In this document: positions 1 through 7,503 of the stretch, in pieces
Layout of the letters: each line of letters begins with the position of its first letter
Numbering within the stretch: the first letter of the stretch is position 1
Origin: LMDS01 sp039930465
GTDB lineage: Bacteria; Pseudomonadota; Gammaproteobacteria; Burkholderiales; Burkholderiaceae_C
DNA length: 64,000 nucleotides
Assembly (NCBI GenBank): GCA_039930465.1
Contig: JBDTTU010000004.1
Coordinates: forward strand, 1 to 64,000
Direction: 5' to 3'
Position numbers and translations under genes: made by a program
The notes under the pieces: generated by a model
Databases searched by the model: none
What the model was told of the DNA's origin: nothing
Seen by the model: the letters and a program-made list of their open reading frames with translations, nothing else

Positions 1-2
1 TC

Positions 3-587
3 AGCATCCAGCAGACCTGCCCGCATTGCCACGGCACCGGCAAGATCATTCCCGAGCCCTGCACCACCTGCCACGGCCAGGGCAAGGTGAAGAAGAACAA
101 GACGCTCGAAGTCAAGATTCCGGGCGGCATCAACGAAGGCATGCGCATCCGCTCCAGCGGCAACGGCGAGCCGGGCACCAACGGCGGGCCGGCGGGTGAC
201 CTGTACATCGAGATCCGCATCAAGCAGCACGAGATCTTCGAACGCGACGGCGACGACCTGCACTGCACCGTGCCGGTGGGCCTCACGACCGCCGCCCTCG
301 GCGGTGGCATCGAGGTGCCCACGCTGGGTGGCAAGGCCGAGATCGAGCTGCCCGAAGGCACGCAGCACGGCAAGACGTTCCGGCTGCGCGGCAAGGGCAT
401 CAAGGGCGTGCGTTCCAGCTACCCCGGCGACCTGTACTGCCACGTCTCGGTCGAAACGCCGATCAAGCTCACCGAGCACCAGCGCAAGCTGATGAAGGAA
501 CTGGACGAAGCGTTCCGCAAGGCCGGCGACCGGCATTCGCCAAACACCAAAACCTGGTCTGACCGGGTGAAAGACCTGTTCAAGTAG
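3..587 (+). CDS. dnaJ: Chaperone protein DnaJ, C-terminal part (5' end outside window)
   Basis: The visible 194 residues are the C-terminal half of the Hsp40 co-chaperone DnaJ, which hands unfolded clients to DnaK and stimulates its ATPase in the cytoplasm. The fragment opens inside the zinc-finger region: CxxCxGxG motifs are visible as CPHCHGTG (residues 6-13) and CTTCHGQG (20-27). They are followed by the two beta-barrel client-binding domains and the dimerisation tail, ending in KDLFK. The J domain, Gly/Phe linker and first two zinc motifs lie upstream of base 1. The reading frame is open back to the window edge, so this is an edge-truncated gene and not a pseudogene. dnaK would be expected upstream. 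Confidence 0.96.
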   Translation, partial: SIQQTCPHCHGTGKIIPEPCTTCHGQGKVKKNKTLEVKIPGGINEGMRIRSSGNGEPGTNGGPAGDLYIEIRIKQHEIFERDGDDLHCTVPVGLTTAALGGGIEVPTLGGKAEIELPEGTQHGKTFRLRGKGIKGVRSSYPGDLYCHVSVETPIKLTEHQRKLMKELDEAFRKAGDRHSPNTKTWSDRVKDLFK

Positions 588-673
588 CCCCTCGCGGGCT
601 CAAGCCTGCAGCGGTTCGGCCGATACAGAGGAGCGGGAACCCTTCCCGCTGCCTTGGTTTACGCCCCTGCCGC

Positions 674-2302
674 ATGAGCAAGATCTACCCCGACGTTGGC
701 AATTGCCGCGCGTTGATCGTCGACAGCAACCCCTCGTTGCGCAGCCTGCAGGCCGGCATGCTGCGCGACATGGGCGTGGGCACCATCGTGCAGAAGAGCC
801 GTGTGCCCGATGCACGCAGCGTGCTCGAGAACCAGGTCTTCGACATCGTGCTGTGCGACTACCACTTCGCCAGCAGCCCGCTGACCGGCCAGGACCTGCT
901 CGATGACCTGCGGCGAGCCAACCTTCTGCCCTACTCGACCGTGTTCATCATGGTCACCGGCGAAGCCTCGTACCCGATGGTGGCGGAAGCGGCCGAATCG
1001 GCACTCGACAGTTACCTGCTCAAGCCCCACACCGGCCTGGCCCTCGAAGCCCGCTTGGTGCAGGCGCGCCACCGCAAGACCACGCTGCGCAGCATCTTCG
1101 AGGCGATCGAGACGGAAGACTTCGCCCAGGCCGCGGCGCTGTGCCGGGCCCGCTTCGAGGCCCGCGACGAGTACTGGCTGTATGCCGCGCGCATCGGCGC
1201 CGAGTTGTTGATCCGGCTCGGTGACCACGCCGCCGCGCGCACGCTCTACGAAGCCGTGGAAAAAACCAAGGCCCTGCCCTGGGCGCGCCTGGGCATCGCG
1301 CGCGCCGAAGTCGAGGCCGGCGACCTGACGCAAGCGACCAGCATGCTGGAAGCACTGATCAGCAGCCAACCCGGGTTTGCCGATGCCTACGACGTGATGG
1401 GCCGCGTGCAAGTCGAACAGGGCGACCTCGACGCTGCGCTCGAGACCTTTCGCAACGCCACCCGCATCACGCCACAAAGCATTGGCCGCCTGCAGAAACA
1501 AGGCATGCTGGCGTTCTACATGGGCCACGGCGACGAAGCCGCCGAAGCGCTGGAGCGCAGCGTGCGCATCGGCCTTACTTCGAAGATGTTCGACTGTCAG
1601 AGCCTGGTGCTGCTGGCGATGACACTCTTCGACAAACGCGACACCAAGGCCTTCGCGCGCAACCACGACCACCTGCGGCTGGCGCTCGAACGCCAGCCCG
1701 ACAACGTGCGCCTGCAGCGTTTTGTGACGACCTCAGAGGTCTTCAAGGCACTGAACGAACGGCAGGTCGGCGCCTGCGTCGGGCAGGTTCGGCGGCTGGC
1801 CGCCAGCCTGACCGCAGAAGACTTCGATTTCGAAGCCGCCAGCAACTTCCTGGCGGTGCTCGCACGACTGCGCAGCACTGAAATTCAGTTGGCCGAAAGC
1901 GAAGGCTGGATCAGCACGGTCGCGCAACGCTTCTGCGTGTCGAAGGCCTCGGCCGACATGCTGTGCAAGTCGGTGCAGGAACACGAGCCGCACGTGGCGC
2001 TGATCCGCGCCAGCCACGCCCACGTCAACGGCCTGGCCGAGCAGGCGGTAGCGCACAGCATCAAGGGCCGACACGCCGAGGCCGTGAAGGCCTTGATGCA
2101 GCGTGCCACCGAAACGCTGAACGCAAAGCTCGTGGAACTGGCCAGCAAGGTGCTGGCACGGCACGGCGCGAAGATCGAGGCCAGCGCCGCCATGATCGAG
2201 AGCGTAGAGAACCTGCGCAGCCGGTTCTGCAGCAGAGGCACGCAGGTGAACCTGGGCGGTGCGGTGACTCGGCCCGCAGGCGGCGTGATGCTTCGCAACT
2301 GA
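674..2302 (+). CDS. Response regulator: receiver domain followed by TPR repeats
   Basis: A 542-residue cytoplasmic protein. Residues 1-125 form a CheY-like receiver domain: phospho-acceptor Asp62 (VLCDYHF), Thr95 (MVTGEA) and Lys117 (LLKPH) are all present. The acidic pocket at the end of strand beta1 has one aspartate (LIVDSN, Asp17) instead of the usual pair. From about residue 130 the chain is helical with TPR-like repeats (for example around 150-280, AYDVMGRVQVEQGDLDAAL). There is no DNA-binding, GGDEF or other enzymatic output domain, so signalling is probably by protein-protein contact. No histidine kinase lies nearby. The start follows dnaJ by 86 bp. Receiver-TPR proteins of this type are known in Burkholderiales and Pseudomonas, but the partner here cannot be named. 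Confidence 0.82.
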   Translation: MSKIYPDVGNCRALIVDSNPSLRSLQAGMLRDMGVGTIVQKSRVPDARSVLENQVFDIVLCDYHFASSPLTGQDLLDDLRRANLLPYSTVFIMVTGEASYPMVAEAAESALDSYLLKPHTGLALEARLVQARHRKTTLRSIFEAIETEDFAQAAALCRARFEARDEYWLYAARIGAELLIRLGDHAAARTLYEAVEKTKALPWARLGIARAEVEAGDLTQATSMLEALISSQPGFADAYDVMGRVQVEQGDLDAALETFRNATRITPQSIGRLQKQGMLAFYMGHGDEAAEALERSVRIGLTSKMFDCQSLVLLAMTLFDKRDTKAFARNHDHLRLALERQPDNVRLQRFVTTSEVFKALNERQVGACVGQVRRLAASLTAEDFDFEAASNFLAVLARLRSTEIQLAESEGWISTVAQRFCVSKASADMLCKSVQEHEPHVALIRASHAHVNGLAEQAVAHSIKGRHAEAVKALMQRATETLNAKLVELASKVLARHGAKIEASAAMIESVENLRSRFCSRGTQVNLGGAVTRPAGGVMLRN

Positions 2303-2346
2303 GCCGGCGCGCGCCCGGCCTCTGGTCTGCACCGAGAATACGGTGC

Positions 2347-4026
2347 ATGACGAAGCGCCTCGTGAACCCGCCCACACCCACCGCCCGCGCCGGCTGGAAT
2401 CCGCTGACGGTCGTGGTGCTGGCCGCGCTGTGGATCGCGGCATTCGCCAACTGGCCCTTGTGGCAGGCCTTGCTGGCCTTGCCCGAGACGAACTCGCCCC
2501 GCGGCATCGTGTTCGTCACGGGCTTCGGGCTGATGATCGCCGCGCTGCTCAGCGCGCTGATGGCGTTTGCGGCGTGGCGCTTCAGCGTCAAACCGGTGGT
2601 GGCACTCTTCGTTCTGGCCGCGGCGTTCGGCGCGCACTTCATGGGCGCCTACGGTGTCGTGATCGACTCGACCATGATGGTCAACGTGGTGCAGACCGAC
2701 CCCCGCGAAGTGCGCGACCTGCTGAGCTGGCGGCTGCTGTTCGGTGTGCTGTTCCTCGCCGGCGTGCCGCTGCTGTTGCTCTGGCGGGTGCGCCTGCAAC
2801 GGCTTGGCGTACTGACGCAGCTCGGCCGCAATGCGCTCGGTTTCATGGCCTCGCTGCTCGTGCTCGCCGCGCTCATGTTCGCGCTCTTCGCCGACCTCTC
2901 GGCAACGATGCGCAACCACAAGTCGATGCGTTACCTGATCAACCCGCTGAACTCTTTCTACGCGCTCGCCGACATCGGCCTGCGGGCGAAAGCCCGGCCT
3001 GCCGGCCCGCCGCTGCCGATCGGCATGGATGCCCGCATCGCAGCCCGCGCCCCCGGCACACGCCCGCCACTGCTGTTGCTGGTGGTCGGCGAGACGGCAC
3101 GTGCCGATCACTTTTCGTTGAACGGCTACGCGCGGCCGACCAACCCGGAACTGGCAGCGCTCGACGTGGTCAGCTTTGGCGAGGTGAGTTCGTGCGGCAC
3201 CAACACGGCGGCGTCGCTGCCCTGCATGTTCTCGCAGCTCGGCAAGGCCGGGTTCGAAGCGCGCGAACGCGATTCCGAAAACCTGCTCGATCTGGTGCAG
3301 CGCGCTGGCATGGCGGTGCTGTGGCTCGACAACCAGGCCGGCTGCAAAGGCCTGTGCGACCGCGTGCCGAACGCCCAGGCGATCGACCCCGCACCCGGCG
3401 GCACTCGGCCCGGTGCGCAGCTCTGCGAAGACGGCGAGTGCCTCGACGAAGCCCTGCTGGTCGGCCTTGACGCGCGCCTGGCGGCCCTGCCCGCCGAACG
3501 GAGCGCACGCGGCGTGCTGCTGGTGTTGCACCAGATGGGCAGCCACGGGCCGGCCTACTACAAACGCAGCCCGGCCAACCGCAAACCGTTCGTGCCGGAG
3601 TGCCGAACCAACGTGCTGCAGCAGTGCGAGCGTGCCGATCTGATCAACGCCTACGACAACTCCATTGCCTACACCGATCACGTTCTGGCGCAGACGATCG
3701 GCTGGCTGCAGCGACAGTCAGCGCAGTACGACACCACGCTGCTGTACGTGTCGGACCACGGCGAATCACTTGGCGAAAACAACCTCTACCTGCACGGCTT
3801 GCCCTACGCGCTGGCACCGCGCGAGCAGAAACACGTGCCGATGATCGTGTGGTCTGCGGCCGGCGTGGCGCCAGGCGCAGGCTCGTTGAGTGCCTGCCTG
3901 AGCGAACGGCGCGAACTGCCGCTCACGCACGACAACCTGTTTCACTCGGTGCTGGGCCGGCTCGGCATCCAGGCCAGCGAATACGTGGCGGCGTTGGATA
4001 TTTTCGCGCCCTGCCGCACGCCTTGA
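2347..4026 (+). CDS. Phosphoethanolamine transferase (EptA/MCR family, lipid A modifying)
   Basis: A 559-residue inner-membrane enzyme with an N-terminal block of about five membrane helices (residues 18-190) and a periplasmic alkaline-phosphatase-fold domain from about 235. This family moves phosphoethanolamine from phosphatidylethanolamine to lipid A or related glycans. The catalytic signature CGTNTAASLPC is present at 283-293. By comparison with MCR-1, Thr287 is the nucleophile and Cys283/Cys293 form the flanking disulfide. Zinc-binding residues are visible in VVGETARADHF and VSDHGESLGE, the latter followed by LYLHG. The start is the ATG at 2347, preceding MTKRLVNPP. The same frame is open further upstream, but that part overlaps the previous gene and has no membrane character. 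Which glycan it modifies (lipid A or heptose) is not decidable. Confidence 0.88.
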   Translation: MTKRLVNPPTPTARAGWNPLTVVVLAALWIAAFANWPLWQALLALPETNSPRGIVFVTGFGLMIAALLSALMAFAAWRFSVKPVVALFVLAAAFGAHFMGAYGVVIDSTMMVNVVQTDPREVRDLLSWRLLFGVLFLAGVPLLLLWRVRLQRLGVLTQLGRNALGFMASLLVLAALMFALFADLSATMRNHKSMRYLINPLNSFYALADIGLRAKARPAGPPLPIGMDARIAARAPGTRPPLLLLVVGETARADHFSLNGYARPTNPELAALDVVSFGEVSSCGTNTAASLPCMFSQLGKAGFEARERDSENLLDLVQRAGMAVLWLDNQAGCKGLCDRVPNAQAIDPAPGGTRPGAQLCEDGECLDEALLVGLDARLAALPAERSARGVLLVLHQMGSHGPAYYKRSPANRKPFVPECRTNVLQQCERADLINAYDNSIAYTDHVLAQTIGWLQRQSAQYDTTLLYVSDHGESLGENNLYLHGLPYALAPREQKHVPMIVWSAAGVAPGAGSLSACLSERRELPLTHDNLFHSVLGRLGIQASEYVAALDIFAPCRTP

Positions 4027-4046
4027 GCGTTGCCGGCGCACCCGAA

Positions 4047-5162
4047 TCAACCGAACAGGTCGACCTGCCCGTCGGCCCGCAGCGCCAGCGGCTTGCGGAA
4101 CTGCGTGAGGTCGAGCTCGACGCGCTTGCGGTTCAAGCCGAAGCGCGCAGCGGCCTTCTGGAAACGCTGCTGCAGCAGTTGCGCCCACACGCCTTCGCCG
4201 CGCATGCGGGTGCCGAACGTCGAGTCGTAGTCGCGCCCGCCGCGCATCTCGCGCACACGCGCCATCACGCGCGCGGCGCGCTCGGGAAAATGCTGGTCGA
4301 GCCACTGCTGGAACAGCGGGTTCACTTCCCAGGGCAAGCGCAGCACCACGCTGAAGGCCGAGGTGGCGCCCGCAGCCGCAGCCGCTTCGAGAATGCGTTC
4401 GAGTTCGGGTTCGTTGATGAAGGGAATGACCGGTGACACGCTCACGCCGACCGGCACCCCCGCATTCGCCAGCGTTTCGATCGTGCGCAGGCGGCGTTGT
4501 GGCGAAGCAGCGCGCGGCTCGAGGATGCGCGAGAGCGCTGGGTCGAGCGAGGTGACCGATACATACACCGCCGCCAGCCCGCGCGCGGCCATCGGCGCAA
4601 CGAGGTCGAGATCACGTTCGATACCCGACGACTTGGTGACGAGCGAAAACGGGTGGCTGCATTCGGCCATCAGCTCGATCACCGAACGTGTGATGCCGAG
4701 CTTTCGCTCGGCTGGTTGGTAGGCGTCGGTCGCCGACCCGATGTTGAGCAGCAGCGGCGCGTAACTGCGCGCCGAGAACGCTTCGCGCAGGCGTTGCGCG
4801 GCATTCACCTTGGCGATGATGCGGCTCTCGAAGTCGAGCCCCGGCGACATGTTCAGGTAGCTGTGCGTGGGCCGCGCGAAGCAGTAGACGCAGCCGTGCT
4901 CGCAGCCACGATACGGGTTGATCGACAGGTCGAACGAGATGTCGGGTGAGTCGTTGCGCGAGAGGATGGACTTGACGCGTTCTTCAATGACCTGCGTGCT
5001 CGGCGGCAGGTGTTCTTCCTGCGCTGCCTGTTCGAGCGTGCCCCAGCCGTCGTCGTGGGCAAGACGATCTTCCTTCGCGAACCGGTGCTCGATGGCCCAC
5101 ACCGTGCCACGCCCCTTGTGTGGCTGCGGCGTCGGCAAGGCTTCGTCGGGGGTGAACTGCAT
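4047..5162 (-). CDS. PA0069-type radical SAM protein
   Basis: A 371-residue radical SAM protein. The [4Fe-4S]-binding motif CxxxCxxC is seen as Cys87, Cys91 and Cys94 in RGCEHGCVYCFARP, followed by the partial TIM-barrel expected of the superfamily. The overall layout, with a long N-terminal lead and the CxYCFARP context, matches the uncharacterised PA0069 family, which is related to spore photoproduct lyase-like enzymes. The substrate is unknown. The gene converges on the phosphoethanolamine transferase gene with only 20 bp between stop codons. Its upstream region opens onto a gene-poor stretch. Confidence 0.85.
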   Translation of the reverse strand: MQFTPDEALPTPQPHKGRGTVWAIEHRFAKEDRLAHDDGWGTLEQAAQEEHLPPSTQVIEERVKSILSRNDSPDISFDLSINPYRGCEHGCVYCFARPTHSYLNMSPGLDFESRIIAKVNAAQRLREAFSARSYAPLLLNIGSATDAYQPAERKLGITRSVIELMAECSHPFSLVTKSSGIERDLDLVAPMAARGLAAVYVSVTSLDPALSRILEPRAASPQRRLRTIETLANAGVPVGVSVSPVIPFINEPELERILEAAAAAGATSAFSVVLRLPWEVNPLFQQWLDQHFPERAARVMARVREMRGGRDYDSTFGTRMRGEGVWAQLLQQRFQKAAARFGLNRKRVELDLTQFRKPLALRADGQVDLFG

Positions 5163-5244
5163 ACTGTGAATATATCCAGTTCACAGCCTTGGCGCAAACC
5201 GGCAAGCAGAGCAAGCCCGCAAAGGCTTGCCCTGCTCTCACTCT

Positions 5245-5274
5245 CAAGCAAATGTGGCCTTGCCACTTTGCTTG
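5245..5274. terminator. Imperfect inverted repeat downstream of the PRC-barrel gene
   Basis: The arms CAAGCAAATGTGGC and GCCACTTTGCTTG pair with one bulged T around a 3-nt loop. The site lies between the stop of the PRC-barrel gene and the start of the radical SAM gene, both on the minus strand. It could be a weak terminator, but no run of T follows. A tandem 12-bp repeat (TCACTTTGCTTG, second copy ending at 5286) overlaps its right arm. Confidence 0.4.
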
Positions 5275-5328
5275 TCACTTTGCTTGACCCCGGGGGGCGG
5301 GAATGTCGAAGACAATCCCTGGGGGTGC

Positions 5329-5685
5329 TCAGTAGTCGATGCCGTAGTAGCCGTCGACCCTGCGACCGTAGTCTGTGGTGTAGGCCGGGATGTCGTTTTC
5401 CTGGTAGCTCGGCGCACCTTCCAGTCTCGCCTTGTCGAGCGGCACCACATAACCGTCGAGTGCCGTGTCGTACTTCAGCATGTTCCAGGGCATCGGGTAA
5501 CGTTCGGTGCCCATGCCGAGGAAGCCGCCGAATTCGAGCACGGCGTAGCGCACCTGGCCGGAGTGCTTGTCGATCATCAGTTCGTCGACCGAGCCGAGCT
5601 TGTCGCCGGCTTCGTTGAAGACCTTCGTGCCTTCGACGCGCTCGGAAGAAATGACGTCATGCTTCGATGTTGTGGATGTACTCAT
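5329..5685 (-). CDS. PRC-barrel domain protein
   Basis: A 118-residue soluble protein with one PRC-barrel fold, the beta-barrel first described in photosynthetic reaction centre H subunit and RimM. Residues 10-75 carry the typical pattern ISSERVEGTKVFNEAGDKLG followed by VRYAVLEFGG. Stand-alone PRC-barrel proteins in Burkholderiales are usually short, often stress-linked, and of unknown function. The ATG is well placed behind an AGGAGAG ribosome-binding site. It has no operon partner: about 500 bp without a convincing gene precede it. Confidence 0.85.
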   Translation of the reverse strand: MSTSTTSKHDVISSERVEGTKVFNEAGDKLGSVDELMIDKHSGQVRYAVLEFGGFLGMGTERYPMPWNMLKYDTALDGYVVPLDKARLEGAPSYQENDIPAYTTDYGRRVDGYYGIDY

Positions 5686-6103
5686 CGCAATGCTCTCCTG
5701 ACAGTTTCATTCAAGGCGCACACCGTGTGCGCACGGGGCCGGCTTGTGACCGACGTGTCAGTTATCGCCCGCAGCGCGGGCTGCGGCGATCAGACCCGAT
5801 GCGCCGTCTTTGTAGGATCGCCGTCAGCGACGCCTGGTGGCATTGGCTGACACGGCATCACCGCGCAGTCCTCAGAACACGCACCGGGTTTCGGGAGACG
5901 ATGGCGAAGAGACCGGAGATGCGGATGACTGCCGCAACCAAACGCGAGCCCGCCCAACCCGGGTGGAGCAGGCCGAACAGAACTGATAACGGGTTCGTGT
6001 GCACAACAGCCTGTTGTCCGACAGCTTGGCGAGCCGCTCTCTCGCAGGCGCTTTGGCCCTCCAGACCGAAGATCAAGCCACCCCACTCGCAGACGGAGGT
6101 GCG
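5686..6103. other. Intergenic region, no convincing gene
   Basis: About 420 bp between the PRC-barrel gene and a small divergent cluster. A hairpin with 11-bp arms and one bulge lies at 5764-5790 (ATCGCC(c)GCAGC / GCTGCGGCGAT). A minus-strand open frame ending near 5860 encodes a short hydrophobic peptide (HPGWAGSRLVAAVIRISGLF) but lacks a good start, so I do not call it. Promoters for both flanking units should lie here. Confidence 0.4.
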
Positions 6104-6193
6104 ATGCAACACGCGATCTGTAGCGGCGCGATCAGGTTTGCGCCCAAAGGCAAAGTTGGCAACGGTACGACGGTTGCCGAGAGCAGGCCATGA
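6104..6193 (+). CDS. Possible 29-residue leader peptide, coupled to the next gene
   Basis: An ATG placed 3 nt after a near-consensus Shine-Dalgarno (GGAGGT, 6095-6100) opens a 29-codon frame beginning MQHAICSGAI and ending VAESRP. Its TGA overlaps the ATG of the next small gene by the 4-nt ATGA arrangement, the usual mark of translational coupling. No family is recognisable. It may be a real small protein or a leader whose translation loads ribosomes onto the downstream gene. The strong ribosome-binding site and exact overlap are the whole evidence. Confidence 0.45.
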   Translation: MQHAICSGAIRFAPKGKVGNGTTVAESRP

Positions 6194-6441
6194 CTCGCTT
6201 CAACCTGAAGATCGGCCGTGCGGAATTCAGCTTCGGCCTTGCGCCGCTGCTGCTGGTGGGCGCAGGCCTCGCTGCGTCACTTCTTCTGCTGGCCTACATC
6301 GATGCATTGCACGGCTCGATGCGTCAAGGCGAAGCGTTTCGGAAGTTGCAACACTCGAGCGACGCAAGCGCAGTGGCGTTCAAGCCGGGGACTTCATCCG
6401 CCGGCCACTCGCAGCGGGCCACAGTGCTGGTATCGAAATAG
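6190..6441 (+). CDS. Small single-pass membrane protein, unknown function
   Basis: An 83-residue protein with a short basic N-terminus (MTRFNLKIGRAE), one strong membrane helix at about 18-41 (APLLLVGAGLAASLLLLAY) and a polar C-terminal half. The probable topology is N-in with the tail in the periplasm. No family is recognised. Its start overlaps the stop of a 29-codon frame, suggesting coupled translation. It sits in a small-gene stretch next to tRNA-Ser. Confidence 0.55.
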   Translation: MTRFNLKIGRAEFSFGLAPLLLVGAGLAASLLLLAYIDALHGSMRQGEAFRKLQHSSDASAVAFKPGTSSAGHSQRATVLVSK

Positions 6442-6489
6442 ACTGCGTCGCCCGCCGCACATGCTGCCACGACCTGATCCGAGATCAAG

Positions 6490-6756
6490 ATGAGCACCAA
6501 CACCACGACCAAGACTCTTGCCACCGCGGCGTCGGCCAAACCGACGAAGGTCGTGCTGACCACGCCGGTGCCGCCATCGGCCGGCACCGCAGCCAGCCCA
6601 CGGCTGCCGCACGAAAACGACGAAGCCGTCGGCAGCACCGCAGGCGTGCCGAGCCACCGTGTGCAGCAGGGGCTGCGCGATATTCAAAAAGGGGTTCAGG
6701 ACACCAGCCGCGCAACGGAAGCCGATCGCACTTACCGGAAGGTGAAGAAGGGCTGA
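6490..6756 (+). CDS. Small hypothetical protein, low complexity
   Basis: An 88-residue protein rich in Thr, Ala, Pro and Ser in its first half (MSTNTTTKTLATAASAKPTK) with a basic, helical C-terminal part (QQGLRDIQKGVQDTSRATEA). It has no signal peptide, membrane helix or recognised domain. A weak purine-rich ribosome-binding site precedes the ATG. It lies 48 bp after the small membrane protein on the same strand, so the two may be co-transcribed. Its function is unknown and it could be lineage-specific. Confidence 0.5.
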   Translation: MSTNTTTKTLATAASAKPTKVVLTTPVPPSAGTAASPRLPHENDEAVGSTAGVPSHRVQQGLRDIQKGVQDTSRATEADRTYRKVKKG

Positions 6757-6900
6757 GAACCGGCGAACACGGCGCGCGCGGATCGACGGTTTCAGCATGA
6801 CCCACGGCGTGCAAGTCGGCCTCGCGCGCGACGTTCATCAACGCCGGAAGATCGCCTCTCAGCACGTCGAGCGGGGCCGCACCACCGACCCCATGGCTTG

Positions 6901-7068
6901 TCAGGTCGACCGGAACAGGCCGAGCGCTCGCTCGATCAGGAGCCTCAAGCCGCGTCCGCGAAGCGCGAGCTGGGGCAGCCGTGTCGGTTCACGCAGGCGG
7001 CGAAACGACAGGCGCCGGTTCAGGCCCATCGGGACGCGCAAAGTTTGTACGGGGTCGAGTCGCAACAT
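6901..7068 (-). CDS. Possible 55-residue basic protein
   Basis: A short minus-strand frame starting MLRLDPVQTLRVP, with GGAG 8-9 nt before the ATG, encodes a very arginine- and leucine-rich protein (LNRRLSFRRLREPTR, then LRGRGLRLLIERALG). The C-terminal half could form an amphipathic helix. No family is recognised. High arginine content is common in spurious frames of GC-rich DNA, so this call rests on the ribosome-binding site and on the lack of a better gene here. Confidence 0.3.
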   Translation of the reverse strand: MLRLDPVQTLRVPMGLNRRLSFRRLREPTRLPQLALRGRGLRLLIERALGLFRST

Positions 7069-7326
7069 GGCTGTGTCTCCAACGGAAGGTGATTGAAGTA
7101 TCCAAACACGGCGCGGGAACGCATGTAAGACGACAGGCGGTCGATGGCTCGGAGAAGCCCGCAACAATCGCACACGATCCGGGGCTGGCGGCCTGCTCGA
7201 CCCGAACTGGAGGGCGGTATGGGTCAGCCACCCTGACCCCTGCAGCGGCAACCGCAGCGCCGATCTCTGATCGCTACTTCCAACCGCGCCTCGAACAGGA
7301 GTTCGCATCCAGTGCGCTCAGGCAGG

Positions 7327-7347
7327 AAAACGGGCCCGTTGGGCCCG
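7327..7347 (-). terminator. Rho-independent terminator after tRNA-Ser
   Basis: On the minus strand a 7-bp stem CGGGCCC-AAC-GGGCCCG is followed directly by TTTT (the run occupies 7327-7330). It starts about 20 bp downstream of the tRNA 3' end, the right place to end the tRNA transcript. Confidence 0.8.
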
Positions 7348-7366
7348 ATTTTCATGCGTTGGTGTT

Positions 7367-7459
7367 TGGCGGAGCCGGAGGGATTCGAACCCTCGATGCA
7401 GGTTTTGCCCACATACTCCCTTAGCAGGGGAGCACCTTCGGCCACTCGGTCACAGCTCC
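7367..7459 (-). tRNA. tRNA-Ser (anticodon GCU)
   Basis: Reading the minus strand gives a class II tRNA. The acceptor stem is GGAGCTG with its 3' partner CGGCTCC. The D arm contains CCGAGTGGCCGAAGG. The anticodon arm CTCCC-CTGCTAA-GGGAG carries anticodon GCT. A long variable arm follows, then the T arm with GGTTCGAATCC. Discriminator G and an encoded CCA (7367-7369) complete it. It reads AGC/AGU serine codons. It lies 45 bp downstream of lysC on the same strand, an arrangement I recall as usual in Burkholderiales. Confidence 0.96.
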
Positions 7460-7503
7460 GTTAACAGCGCGCATTCTAACCTCGCGCGAAGGCCTCGCTT
7501 CGA

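Noticed and set aside
1885..3681. Very long minus-strand open frame (about 600 codons) opposite the receiver-TPR and phosphoethanolamine transferase genes
   Set aside because: It is antisense to two well-supported genes, is rich in Arg/His/Gln and has no domain; it is a typical GC-rich shadow frame.
5790..6112. Minus-strand small hydrophobic protein between the PRC-barrel gene and the small cluster
   Set aside because: The C-terminal part is protein-like, but the start lacks a ribosome-binding site, the upstream half is poor in composition and no family is known.
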